A DNA stretch of 64,000 bases from positions 1,240,001-1,304,000 of the forward strand of contig JAFCMP010000013.1 in the NCBI GenBank assembly GCA_017506865.1, read 5' to 3'. Below are positions 22,101-33,900 of the stretch, piece by piece. Origin of the DNA: Tribonema minus (Eukaryota > Sar > Xanthophyceae > Tribonematales > Tribonemataceae). A program made the translations under genes and the position numbers. Within the stretch, counting starts at the first letter, position 1; each line of letters starts with the position of its first letter. The notes under the pieces were generated by a model. It saw only the letters and a list, made by a program, of their open reading frames with translations, did no database searches and was not told where the DNA came from.

Positions 22101-24115
22101 CTCAGGCAAGGCGCCACGCCGTAGCGGTCCAAATGCCCTCATCACATCGCAGCAAGCATACTTTGAAGTATGCTGTAATGCAACTAGTTGTGCTTGTCAG
22201 TGTAACCTTGGCTAGAGCGCGAAAAAGCCAGATGGTGGACATTGAGCTCGCCACCATAATCAACATGCATCGTGCGATAACTCGAGAGTTTCTCATTGCA
22301 ATCTCGATGCAATTGGTTGGACTTCGGAGCGTGCCACAACAGCTCTGCTGCTTGCGGGGGTACCACACAGCAGCGCTCCATGCGACGGCGCCGAACCCCA
22401 GCCCAACCGCGCAGCAACGTACACCCTACCACTAAATTTCGGAAGTCTGTGCGATTTTCAACGCGTCGCCCCACCTGCAGCGCCACCGCCCGCCGCCCCA
22501 TTATACATACCCTCCAAGCTACATGCCACCCCACCGCGCCACCATGTGGGTATATATGCAGCGCCCCCGTCCTGGAGCGTCACCGCCGGCCGCTCCGTCA
22601 TACATACCTACCACCGCCCCGCACTACCACGAGGGTATGTATATGGCACCTGGAGCGTCACCGCCCGCCGCCCCGTCATACATACCTTCCGAGCTACCGC
22701 CGCCGCACCGCGAGTCACTCGGCAAGCGCCCCTGCTCCGCTGAGCCGCACGACCATGTGCTGAGCGCTGCCCCCTCGCCGCTCGTGCTGCGGTACGCGGC
22801 GCCGCTGCGCACTCTGCTGTCGCGCTCCGCAGCGTCGAGGCTCGCCCGACGCCGCCGCAGCGCCGCGCCGTGCGGCCGCAGCAGCGCCCAGTAGCTGCGC
22901 GGCGGAGGCGGCGCAAGTACTTCATGTGAGTGAGACGGGTATGGGTTCGTGGTGATGCTCAACAGGAGCCGATCGACCGCCGGCCTATACTGCGTGCACA
23001 AGACTGAGCAGCACGTGCGTGATTGGCCGCAGCAGCGCTCGGTGCATTTGTGCCTTGAGCGACGCTCACAGGTGGTGCGCCATGAGCAGCCGTGCTCGGT
23101 GATCAGAACAAGCAGCTGTCACGAGCTTCGTAGAGGGGACAACTGATGTTGTGCGGGAGCGGCTGCAGCTGTGCTCTCGGCATTGCGACGACACTCACAG
23201 GTGGTGCACCGCGCGGTGCGCCCTGAGCACCTGTGCTCAGTCACAGGTGCATTTGCGGTTGAGCAATGCGCACACGCGGTGCGCCATGAGCAGCCGTGCT
23301 CAGCATTCGCGACACTCACAGGTAGGTTTGTGCTGGAGCCATGCTCACAGCAGTGCACCACGAGCAGCTGTGCTCAGCGCTAGGCAAGACACTCACAGGT
23401 GCCGCAGCGTGCTTACGACACTCACAGGTGGTGCACGGCGAGGCCGATGAAGCCGACGACGTGCTCGCCGCGCAGCAGCTCCTTGAGACCGTCGAGCGCT
23501 GCTGAGCCAGGCTGCAGCCGCGCGTCGTACTGCTGGAACGGGAACACGCGGATGAAGTTGGTCTGCGCCGCCAGGATGCACTCGTGGCCCGCGCGCGGCG
23601 GCACGAGGAGCGCCGCCTCCGCCACCGCCGCTGCCGCTGCCGCGGCGCCGCCGGCTGCCGCGAGCGGCGACGGCGGCGACGCCCTGCCGCTGTTGCTGCT
23701 GGTGGCGCCGGTCTGACCTGCGGTACTGCTGCCTACTGACGCTGCTGCCATTGGCATGGCTGACGGCGTGGATACCGGTGCTGCTACTGCTGCTGCTGGC
23801 GCTGACGCAGTGGTAAGGGGGGGCGCAACGCGAGGCAGCACGGGGCTGTGACCGCCGTCGAGAACGGAGGTTCCGCCGCACGCAGCGGGCGTCGCCGCTG
23901 CTGGCGATGCAGCAAGTGTCGCTGTCTCTGGCACCTCGCCCTCAGCCTTGCGTCTGGCCCCCTTCGGCTCTATGATCAGCGCATCTGTCATGCACCCTTT
24001 CGCCCGCCACGCCGCGGTGATGGTGCACTTCCGCAGCGGCATGCACTGCAGCAGCACCCTGCGGTTGTCCTCGCTGGGTGCGACCCCAATGGACTCCAAG
24101 TAATGCACCGCATAC
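16140..24115 (-). CDS. Multi-exon gene of unrecognised family (5' incomplete)
   Basis: Six exons join in phase: 24115-23426, 22894-22686, 21538-21101, 20264-20008, 18777-18699 and 16291-16140 (about 607 aa, ending FRRKHNPEVL then TGA). The first exon starts in phase 2, so at least one upstream exon is missing. A weak candidate lies at about 25190-25300. Conserved-looking segments are ESIGVAPSEDNRRVLLQC, NFIRVFPFQQYDARLQPG, the junction peptide GFIGLAVHHLYWALLRPHG, VTLSIREGLEAVLASEYAYL, TGAASLAEAYFCTSAAV, and the junction FPEPQSPQVRHMMAARQ. Between them are Ala/Ser/Gly/Pro-rich linkers. The exon at 20008 uses a GC donor (GCAAGG). No domain family was recognised. The six-way phase agreement and high GC3 support real coding. 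It may continue into 15.3-15.6 kb. Confidence 0.6.
16448..18038. mobile_element. Element bounded by 180-bp direct repeats (LTR-like)
   Basis: The repeats at 16448-16627 and 17859-18038 are both 180 bp with four substitutions and no indels (about 98% identity by eye). They flank 1231 bp with a 54-bp internal tandem duplication at about 17040-17160. The repeats start with TG, but no clean target-site duplication was found and no reverse transcriptase or integrase is present. It fits a small non-autonomous LTR-like (TRIM) element or a recent segmental duplication. It sits inside an intron of the unknown minus-strand gene. Confidence 0.55.
18905..19235. repeat. Degenerate telomeric (TTAGGG) tracts around an exon echo
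   Basis: GGGTTAGGG-like units with many substitutions occupy about 18905-18982 and 19095-19235. Between them (about 18975-19040) is a diverged copy of the start of the exon at 18777, including its CAG acceptor. The echo is therefore embedded in telomere-like DNA. Confidence 0.75.
19785..19990 (-). repeat. Three-copy intronic repeat after the exon ending at 20008
   Basis: Copies of about 75 bp share CCCAAGCTGTACCA or CCCAAATTGTACAC and GCCAGTAAG/GCCAAGAAG blocks (about 19798, 19865 and 19955). They follow a GC donor. Exon sequence in the copies is minimal. Confidence 0.6.
22480..22680 (-). repeat. Donor-side echo after the exon ending at 22686
   Basis: The intron start, coding sense GTATGTATGACGGGGCGGCG, with its following GGTGACGCTCCAGG block is present three times (about 22640-22685, 22570-22620 and 22475-22520). 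Confidence 0.8.
23040..23415 (-). repeat. Donor-side echo after the exon ending at 23426
   Basis: The donor junction (coding sense CACCACCTGTGAGTGTCG) recurs at about 23390, 23315, 23195 and 23065, within larger units that contain GAGCACGGCTGCTCATGG blocks. These keep the consensus GTGAGTG donor. Confidence 0.8.
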
Positions 24116-24619
24116 CTGCATTGGAAACATTAACTAGCGTGTCAATTGGTGCATGTCACCACATGCGTTTGCACCACGCGGTGCACGACATGCGGGGATC
24201 ATGTTTCCACGACTAGCACTAAACGCCTCCTCCACGTCTGACGGCCGAAGCCCGCCAGTTCGTCAACACGCAGACAGCAGTCAAGTGATAACACTCCACG
24301 AGCGATGGCAACGGGTATGCATGCAGCCCCGCGTACACACACGGCACACTCACTCCTGTTCGAGCTGCTGGTTGAATTTGTCTGGGAAAGTCAGGGGCTT
24401 CTGCTGCTGTTTGAGAGGTATGGTGATTTTCGCTGCAACGGGCATGGTGCCTCCGGCCAGCGTAGTGTCTGATACTCGTCCCGTGATGCCTCAAAGCATA
24501 GCCGACCGCCAGGCATGCACCGTGACCCTGCAAAGCCGCTGGTTACAAGGAGGTCCCGGGCACGCCGGACAGACCCGGGAACGCGTGGAAACCAAGGTTC
24601 ACTTCACTTCACTTGCAGA

Positions 24620-25910
24620 TGTGACATCGCCTGAATGTGGTTTATGCAAGTAGGCGCAGGCTTGGCTGAACACTTGTACGGAACTCAAGTTGGCTGCGAT
24701 CACCGTCTGCCGCCAGATCATCACATCAAGGTCAGAGACGAGTGCACCTGGACGCCAGTCGCCCCGCATTTCACGCCATGCAGAAAACACAGAAATGTAT
24801 ACATATGTATACAAGAAAGCACCCCCCTCCTGAAGGAACAGGGGGCGAGCGACCCGGAAACAGACAAGCCTCTTTTGTAAGTTGCGCTTAAAGCAAGTGA
24901 TGTCACAGAGACATCACCTTAACATTTGCTGTTAAAAATCTGAAACATGCGCATCACCTCATGTTTCCTGTTGCATTGAGATCATGTTATGCCCATGCTG
25001 CGGGATTACATCTACCTTGCCATTAAGCCGTCCTGCCACGCTTAGCGCATCAGCACCACCACGCTCTGCGATCAGGGTTTCCGGCCCTAACCCTAAGTCA
25101 TAACCCTAAGTTAGGGTTAGCGCCTCGGAAGTGAAGTTGCGCGTAACGGCTTTGAAGTAGACGATAGCGAAACGAAGAACAGACCTCGTGAGCCCTCGAG
25201 AGCTCTGCAGGCCGCGAAGCGTGGCTGCAGGCTTGAAACTGCAATGCGATACATGCGAAGTGCCAAAACGCTGCATGCGGTCAGCGCCGCCTGTGCAGCA
25301 ACACCTTGCGAGAGCTGAAGAGCCAGCGCCAGAATCAGCTCGCAGCTTCCTGGTGTTGCCCGATGCAACGAGCAACTAAACTTGGGCAACTAAACCCCTG
25401 CACGCTGATTGGTAAAAAATGGTCGTGCCGAGCTGCTTCAGCAACAATGCGCCAGCGCTGATTGGGGGCGATGCGTAACATCCGCAAATATCAGTATTTG
25501 TGTTCGCAAAAATCAGCAAGCGTGGCATTACGCAGGTGCATCAGTAGTGCGGAGGCTTGCGCGCGCCATGACTTAAGAAGGCTCGCGCCCTGAAGGGTCC
25601 CTCGCCTATAAGTTGCCATCACTAAAGCGGCGCGCCGGCAAACTGCATCGCGTCATAACTACACTCCATCGTCGTCGCGGGCGCAATGCACTGCGCACAT
25701 CCACACACAGCACGGCCAACAACACCTGTGCGCCGATCACATCACGGCACCCCCCCTGTGCGCGACCCCCCCCCCCCCTCCCCCAACCGCGCCACAAAGA
25801 GCATCCGCACGAAATCCGACTCCCATGCGCAGTTCGCCTGAAAGACAAACGCGTCGCGTTCCGGTTGCCGAGCAGGTTGGGCGACACCGTGCTCAGCGCC
25901 GCGGCCAGTT
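24620..25910 (-). repeat. Diverged copy of 28670-29230 (RhoGAP exon 3' end plus intron)
   Basis: Two blocks match the RhoGAP gene. 25613-25910 matches about 28885-29230, including the exon coding SPNLLGN..ESEFVRMLI, now frameshifted after LLGN. About 24650-24800 matches about 28680-28880. Order and orientation are kept, but this copy has extra sequence between the blocks. It is the largest echo in the window. Confidence 0.75.
25079..25123. repeat. Tail-to-tail telomeric repeat junction
   Basis: Two CCCTAA-type units, a second CCCTAA group, then TTAGGG in the opposite sense form an inverted telomeric motif within 45 bp. Confidence 0.8.
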
Positions 25911-27230
25911 ATTATAAGTTCCAACAAGAAGTAGATTTGAGTTCCAACAAGAAGAAGATTCGAGGCTGACGATGGTGTCGTTGTTGGTTTTTTGGTGCAG
26001 CGCCCTCCGAGCATATCAAATCCTGCTGAAAGCCTGCTGGCGACCCCAACTGACGCCTTGGAGTACATATCTTAGAATCTGCCCCCAACACAAGGTGCAT
26101 GAAGCCCTCTGATAGAGCCCTCAGGAGGCACCACTGCCACTAGTGCACAAGTCTTGTTGTATTAAAAGCCTCGACGAAGGCGGTCGATTGTGTGTGCGAG
26201 CGTTCCGTGTGTGGGCTACGCTCCTCAGAGCGCACTAACCTTAGGACAAATGATGATGCGCATGTGCACACGAAACGTAAAATCAGGTAATGTCAAGTGT
26301 CTCAACGTGGCGAGGTTGCAAATGAATGGAAGTGTTGATCATCAGCAGCATGCATGTCAAGACGATGTGCAGATGCGGCACCGAGACATTGCAATTCGAC
26401 AGCGTGCAGCAGGTTTTTACTGCCGTGACAGTGGAAGTGAGTGCGTGCTGGGCGCACGCCCTTTGCTGCTGCACTGTTCACACACACATTACCTGTTGGC
26501 TGCCATCGCACTTTTTTTATTATTACCGTATGCATCAATCCCCCGCGCGTGTAATGCCAACGCAAGCCTTAAAGCTGCTCTGACGTCAAAGATGGCAAGG
26601 CGACATTGCCGCACATCGCGAGCTTAACAGATCAGTGCACAAGATGAGCAAGCTCCATTGCCCAACAATCGCCGGAAGAGCTCCATGGCCAAGGTGGCCT
26701 TGAGAGAAGCGCAAAAACCCAAGCCCGCTGGTGCTCCCCTGCAGGATGGTGTGTTGATGTGCATGAAAGTGATGGATGAGCTCACCTATTGCTGCTTGCA
26801 TAGCATGGCTGAGTACCTGCAGCTCCTTTGATTTTAAGGATTATGCTTCCACCTTATTGAAACAGCAGCTGATGCAACAAGCTCCAGGTACGATGCCCGC
26901 TACATTATTTGTAAACGGACCCAAAAAAAAATGTAGCGTGGCACAATACAAGAGCGAGTTGCGTGGCAGTGGAATTCGACTTCAGTCGGCATGCTTGCTC
27001 ACTATGTGAGGGCGTACGACAGCAATGGCACAAGCACAATCAACACAACGTCATGTGATAAATGTTGGTGTAGCATTATCTGCTGTACGCTCATTCTGTG
27101 TTGCTGACTGCGGCTGATGCATTGAGGCGCGGATGTGCACCTCACGCTGCGGAGCACTGCCATCAAGTTGGTCCCTATACAGATCAGTGGACACCACAGC
27201 GCGCGCGCATGTGCAACATCGACGAGGTGC

Positions 27231-27941
27231 CTAGCGCCTCTGACGTCCCCGCTGCTGCAGTATCACGAGGACTTTCTGCAGCGCAGGCAGTTTGTCCGCC
27301 AGCGCTTGTGGGAACTCCACTTCCCCAGCCCTCAGCTGCCGCAGTGCCTCTTTCACAGGCACCTCTTTGCCTGTGTGAATTGTAGAGTTGGAATTCTGCG
27401 CAATGCAACACACATCCTGCCACTCATCCCATGACACCCCCTCCGCATCTAAAGCTCTCTCAAATTTACGAGTGACAGGCCTATCATCCTCTTCCCGTTC
27501 AGCTTCCTCGCTCAGCGCGTCCGCTACATCAGGCCACGTGGACCCGATATCCTCGCTGAGCTTCTTACAGAACCGATTGATATAGCACCGGTAGCGAGCC
27601 GAAGTGTCCTGGACATCTTGCTGCTGCTTGAGCTCCGCGATCGCAAGGTCCTGTACACCTTGATGATGCTTAAGCTCTGCGACTTCAGATTTCAGCGTGT
27701 CGACGCGCGATTCCAGTGCGTCGATGCGCGTGTACACCTTTTTCAAGGCGTCGCTGAAATCACGCATCATCGCCGTAATGCCCTCATTGCATGCCTGCAG
27801 TTCGGACACCGCCCTCATGATGGGCGCCAGTTGTTCTGCAGCGGTGGCGGTGTTCACGAAGATGTCCTCGAGTTTCTGTTCATTCTCTTTGCATGCCGAG
27901 AGGAGCCGTAGTGCCCTCTCAGCTGAGCGCCCGAGCATCTC
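27231..27941 (-). CDS. Coiled-coil terminal exon (or nested gene)
   Basis: This uninterrupted 236-codon frame is listed separately because it may not belong to the RhoGAP gene. It has heptad-like stretches (RIDALESRVDTLKSEVAELK) and a charged C-terminal half, with clearly lower GC than the neighbouring exons. A CTCCGCAG acceptor precedes it and the phase matches exon 9 of the RhoGAP gene. Its own ATG at 27938 is the second codon, so it could also be an intron-nested gene or a captured mobile-element frame. No family was recognised. Confidence 0.6.
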   Translation of the reverse strand, partial: EMLGRSAERALRLLSACKENEQKLEDIFVNTATAAEQLAPIMRAVSELQACNEGITAMMRDFSDALKKVYTRIDALESRVDTLKSEVAELKHHQGVQDLAIAELKQQQDVQDTSARYRCYINRFCKKLSEDIGSTWPDVADALSEEAEREEDDRPVTRKFERALDAEGVSWDEWQDVCCIAQNSNSTIHTGKEVPVKEALRQLRAGEVEFPQALADKLPALQKVLVILQQRGRQRR

Positions 27942-30900
27942 CTGCGGAGTTTAGGAGAGGTGAAAAGTAGCAGCGACCGACCTCTCATGGTGCTCGCCTG
28001 CCATGGTAATCCCCGACATGTGGTGCCTGATGTTATGATATAGAGGCAGAAAACGAAAGCAATTGTGAGGGAGAACACTGTGTTCGTCGTGCCGTCATTC
28101 AGACGGGTGCATCGAGCAGCACTGAGCACGACACTGTCGAGCCCCGTTTCATAAACACCAAAGCTCCGCCGTAACAATGCCGGTGGCGGAGGACGTGCAC
28201 GAGGGAAGATGAGAGGCAGCGGATCACGACGCAGCATCACTCCCCGCCGCTTCACTCACCCTCTCTGAGCACCTCCGGCAGCTGTCCCCCCTGCCAGCTG
28301 TCCCGCTGCTGCTGCGGCGGCCTCCCCCTCCCCAGAGCTGCTGCTGCTTCTGTCTGTCCTGACTCTTGCCCCGCTCTCCCAGCGCTTCCGCCAACCACCC
28401 ACCCCCACTGCTGAGGTGCCTCAGCACCGTCGACTGACCCTCCTTCGCCGGTTTATTCGCAAAACAAAACGTTTGGTTGCAACTTCAAGTTGGTACTCAC
28501 GGGCTGATGCAAATCTAACCCTAACCCTAACCCTAACCCTTCCAAGGTGGCACATCAACGCGTCCACGATGCCGCCATCCGTATCGTCCTCTGTGTCATC
28601 GTCTTGTGCTACAACTACGACAACAACCGTCACTTCCGAACTGAACCTCAATGGATGTCAGCTGCTGCTGCTGCAAGCAGGTGCAGGCTTGGCGGAAAGC
28701 AAGCGGAACTTGGCTGCGATCACCTCTATCAATGCAGGATCATCACCTCAAAGGTCAGAGACGCACTTCAAACAACGCAGTCGCATCCTGACCTCGAGGT
28801 CAGAGAAGAATGAGTACACCTGGACGTCAACGGCCACGAGTGTCACGCCAGTGCAACAAAAACACATAAAGACGTGTATGTATGCATGTCATCACTAAAG
28901 CAGCGCGGCGGCAATGTGCATCGCGTAATCACTAAACTCCGTCGTCGTCGCGGGGCGCAAGCTTGCCCACACACACCACGGTCCGACCACGGACAACATA
29001 CACACACATCACGTGCGCCGACCACTCCCCCCCCCCCCCCGCGCCCCGGAGAGGTGGGGGGGCGGGGACCCCCCTCCCTACCCCCCGCCCCCCCCCTCCC
29101 CCAAGCGCGCCACGATGAGCATCCGCACGAACTCCGACTCCCACGCGCAGTTCGCCTGAAACACGAACGCGTCGCGCGCCGGATTGCCCAGCAGATTCGG
29201 CGACAGCACAGTGCTCAGCGCGGCGGGGCACATGCGCGTCTCCTCCGCGCGCGCCGCGACGCGCGCGGCGACGCGCAGCAGTAGCGCGAGGCACGCCGCG
29301 TTGCACGGCGGGAGGAGCGCCGCCACCTGCGCCGCGGCGGCGGCGTCGCGCAGGCGCCCCGCGTCCACGGCGCGCTCGTAGAGCGCGTGCGGCACGAGCG
29401 GCGGGCTGAGGCCGCGCAGCCAGATCTGCAAGGGGGGGGGGGGTTGGGGGGGGGGGAGGGAGGGGTGAATGCTGGGACGAGGGAGTCGGGCGGTGTATGA
29501 GACTATTCAGCGCGCGTCTGCTGTTTCTGTAGGGGCTCTGAGCGGAGAGTGAGCTAGCAATGAAGTCGACGCGACAGCCTGTCACCCGCGCAGCAAGCAA
29601 CGAGGGGCCAACCGCGGGAGCGCAGCGTGGCCTGCCGGCAGTTAGGGTTAGCCCTAACCCTAAGCAAAGGACCAGCGGCAGCGCAGCGCAACCCTCACCC
29701 CTGCCTTCATGTAAAGCACAGCGGGCAGAGCTTGACAGCGACGTACGCAAGATTGCTCGGCTATCTGTAAGAAGATTGCCTGGCGATCTGCTCTCTGTTG
29801 CTGATGCTTCATCTCAGAAAGAGGTGTCGCAGCGCAGTGAACGAGCCGCCGCGCGAGACTGGTAGTTTTTATTGCTGAGACATAACAAAGTATTGCAGGG
29901 CAGCACACGCGCCGCCGCGCAAGCGTGAACGCGTACACGACTGCAGGAGGAACAGGGCCTGCGGCATTTGTGCACGTGGTCAGCATTTCAACTGCGCGAT
30001 GTGCGGCCCCCGCTTGAGCACACACAGCCGAGCGCAGCACCCGCATGCGCACAGGATCCTGCCGCTGCGGTGCGCGGATGCCAGGCTGTCCATATCGCCT
30101 AGGGTTGGGTCTGTGTTCAAGCAGGCCTTCCGGTGAGTCCACATGACCAGGATACCGCCCCCGACCCTCGGACGTATTATTGGATGCGAATGTGGATGAT
30201 ACGTTTCCTTAATCTGCAATTCTCGCTTGTTGTGTTTGCAGACCACATGGCCGCTGCGAACGCGCCGGTCCTCGGGCCGCTCGTGCTTTCAAACGAGGCA
30301 TTTGAACACACCGCTCGCGCACGCCTAAACTTCAAATGTGTGACACCGCGGCGCGCGCACTGTTTCGTGCCGCTGCGACGCGCTGCTACCACACCGTCCG
30401 TATCGCCTGGAACTAGGGTTATGTAGGATTCACGCCGGCCTCCCTTGCCTCTACTGCACACAGCTCGCGCGCTGCTGAACCTCAAGTGTGATGCTTCAAG
30501 TGTGATGCCGCGGCGGCGCGCGCACCTTGGTCGCGTCGGCGACGCAGTAGACGTCGTAGCCGCCCTCGTCTTGCTGAGCGCCGCTGCCGCCGTCGTCCGC
30601 CTGCGCGTGCGCGCCCTGCGCGATGGCCTGCAGCACGCTGTAGTCGCCCTCCCTGCAAAGCGGTTCGCGCACGGGGCAGTGCTGAGGTTACTGCACGCGG
30701 TGCACACCGACGGGACGAGCGAGTGAAGTAGGACAGGTATTTGGGCAAGAAAAAATTCATGAGTGGCGTACAGCACGCGTTGTCATTGCCCTCCCCGGGA
30801 GCGGCGCGCATCAGAGGGGGTGGAGTGCGCCGGCGGCATGGGCGGTTGCGGTTGAAAGTATGTACCTATAGCTAAGGCAATCGCGCACGTGGTGATCAGT

Positions 30901-33900
30901 CAGACCGGTGGCCTGCAGCATGATGCACTTGCACCCGCAGAGCAGTCCAGGATAGCGGCAGTGGAGGCGCCAGCGATCGCATCGGAAGTGGGCACGGTGC
31001 CCCGGCAACAACTTCAGTTTGAACTTGCAGCCAGGATCCCTAATGGCGACAGCACCTGTGGCCCCCCTCCCTGCAGCGCCACGCGCGTAGCAGCACTGCG
31101 GCCGTCGACCGCACTCTGACGCCCATTCACTGACAGAAGCCTTCCTATCATTCAACGTTTGCAAGAAGCTACTCTCAACAGATGACCTGTCGATGAACGC
31201 GGCACAAAGTCATGTGGACGCCGCAGCGCGCGCGTTCTCGTATCAAGCGGCAGCCACGATTATCGGTGGAAGGCATTCAATTTGACGGCTCACCACACCT
31301 TGTCACCGAGAGCTCTACCTTTTCATTTCTTCATTTCTTGTTGGTTTCCATCAAGCATGTACATCCGTCAAGTCTCCTCAAGGCCTCGGTTGACTGATGA
31401 ACGGATGATACCCGCGGCACAAGCGTTCTTGAATGCTGCAACGCGCATGGAAACGCGTAGGCTCCCTTACCTGATGGCGTCGATGAGCTGGCGCGTGCGC
31501 GCGGCGTTGGAGGAGCGGCGGAACACGTTTCAATACCAATACATACAGTATCCCAGAGGCCTCTCTTGAATGATGACCCTCCCCCCCCCTCATGTCTGTT
31601 CAATAAAACCGTCGAGACGCTGAAAAACGCGCGTGGGCGTGGCCTCTCTCACCTGATGGCGTCTATGAGCTGGCGCGTGCGCGCGGCGTTGGAGGAGCGC
31701 CGGAACACGCCCTCCGCGCGCGTGCAGTCGAGCGCCTCGAGCGCCTGCAGCAGCCAGATGGCGGGCACAGAATTGAATACACACTTTGAAGAACTGCACA
31801 TTGCAGGTCGAGTGGCGGCTCAGAACAGAACGGCGCGCACGAACGCGCGCGGGCGGCCACGCAAACACGTGCAAGCAGTCATCGAACATTCCCTCCGCGC
31901 GCGTGCAGTCGAGCGCCTCGAGCGCCTGCAGCAGCCAGGCGGCGGTCCAAACAATCAATATATGCTTTGAAGTACAAAAGACACAAGTAGCCACATGGTG
32001 ATCGAGATTCAGTCAACTTCATACTTCGAAGTATGCAATTGGTAATGAGAGCTTGCAGCAGCCAGACGGCGTCGCAACGTTGTAGTGGCCCTTCAGCCAA
32101 TGATCACGCTCCGAGTCTGCAGCAGCCAGACGGCGGTGCAGAGTTTAGTGTGTGCAACCGACACAATTCACAACATGGTGACAAAATTCAACCATGTCTA
32201 TCGATACACAACTTCAAAGCGTCTTCAACAGTACGCAATTGATAGTGAGAGTCTGCAGCAGCCTGACGGCGTCGCAACGTTGGTGGTGGCACTTCAGCTC
32301 AGAGCCAAAAATAACATTCCAAGCAGCAATCAGGAGCACGCCCACAGGTTGGGCCACCAATCACGCTCCAAGCAACAACCAGGAGCACATTCAGGAGATT
32401 CCACGCATCCATCATCACGACCACAGTTACTGGCGGAAGGCATTCAAAATGACGGCTTACCACACCTTGTCACCTGGAGCTCTACGATCTTTTGATTCGT
32501 TTCCATTACCTGCACCAGCAGCTGTAGCACCGCGGGCGCGTCCGCCGCCGCGGCGCACACGCTCGGCGGCGGCGTTGGCGGCAGCGGTGCGCAGCACCAG
32601 CAGCGGCCACACCATGGCCGTCCAGCTCCCAGGGCCAACAATCACGCGCCAAACAGCACCCATAAGACTACGCTCAGGAGAAAACAAAGATAAAATCATC
32701 ACCTGCACAAGCAGCCGCAGCACCGCGGGCGCGTCCGCGGCGGCGGCGCACACGCTCGGCGGCGCCGGCGGCGGCGGCGGCGCGCCGCCGCCCGCGCAGC
32801 GCAGCAGCAGCAGCGGGCGGTAGTGCTCCTGCCGCAGGACGTCCTCGAGCGAGCCGTCAAAGACGCGGCCGGGTATGAACGCCGCGCGCCATTGGTCGAG
32901 CTGCTCCCTGCTCGGCACTGCCACTGAGGCCGCGGAGCACTGTTGATTGCCGTCCAACGCGGGCCTGCCAGGGGGGGGGGGGGGAGGGGGGGGGGTCAGC
33001 AGTGCTCAGCTTTCGACCGCCATGCGACCACACGCATGTATCATTAGGGTTAGGTTCAGGGTCAGGGCGAGGGTCAGATGGTGCGTAGAGGTGCGTGTTT
33101 AGGGTTAGCACGAACGCGGCGCGCCACTGGTCGAGCTGCGCCCTGCTGGGCACTGCCACGGAGGACGCTGAGCACTGGTGATTGCCGTCCAGCGCGGGCC
33201 TGCAGTAGGGGGCGGGGGGGTGCCGTCAGCAGTGCTCAGCTTTGCGACCGCCATGCGACCACGCGCACGTATCATTAGGGTTGGGTTCAGGGTTTGGGGT
33301 AGGGTTAGATGATGCGTGGAGGTGCGTGCGCGCCTTCGCTGTTGGCCTCACGGACTGGGGGCGACATGCGGCGGCAGCGCCGCCACTGCGCGATCACACG
33401 CGCCCGCCAGCTGACTGCGTCATCGTTGACAATAAGGTGGCTTCACGCGAGTTGCGTCTGGGCTCTTCGTGACTGAGCGCTGCGGCACAGCAGCTGTGAC
33501 GGAGCGTATGCGCCGGGAACAACAGAGCAAGGGGCGGGGTTGAATTCTGATGCCTCACAGCTTCACGTGCCTGCGCTGCTGCCTGTGTGAACGCGGAGAG
33601 CGGCGGCTACCGCGCATGGTGCCAGGCGTACCACACAGCATCCTAACCCTAACCTTAACCCTAACCCTAACCCTAGGGCTCCAGCTGCGCGCTCTTCATG
33701 CGGTGCAGCACGCTCAATCAACAACGGCGCCCTCCCTCGCTTCGCGCACACATGCCCTCCACTGAATTGCTACTCGACACACGCGCGTACGAGGTACCTT
33801 AGAACTTACTCTGGACCTGTCCATCTGTAGTCTATGCATCTGCCGTCTCTCATTCATTCCATTCTCTCTGGCGCGGCGGCGGCGCGCTGTGCCCGCGCAG

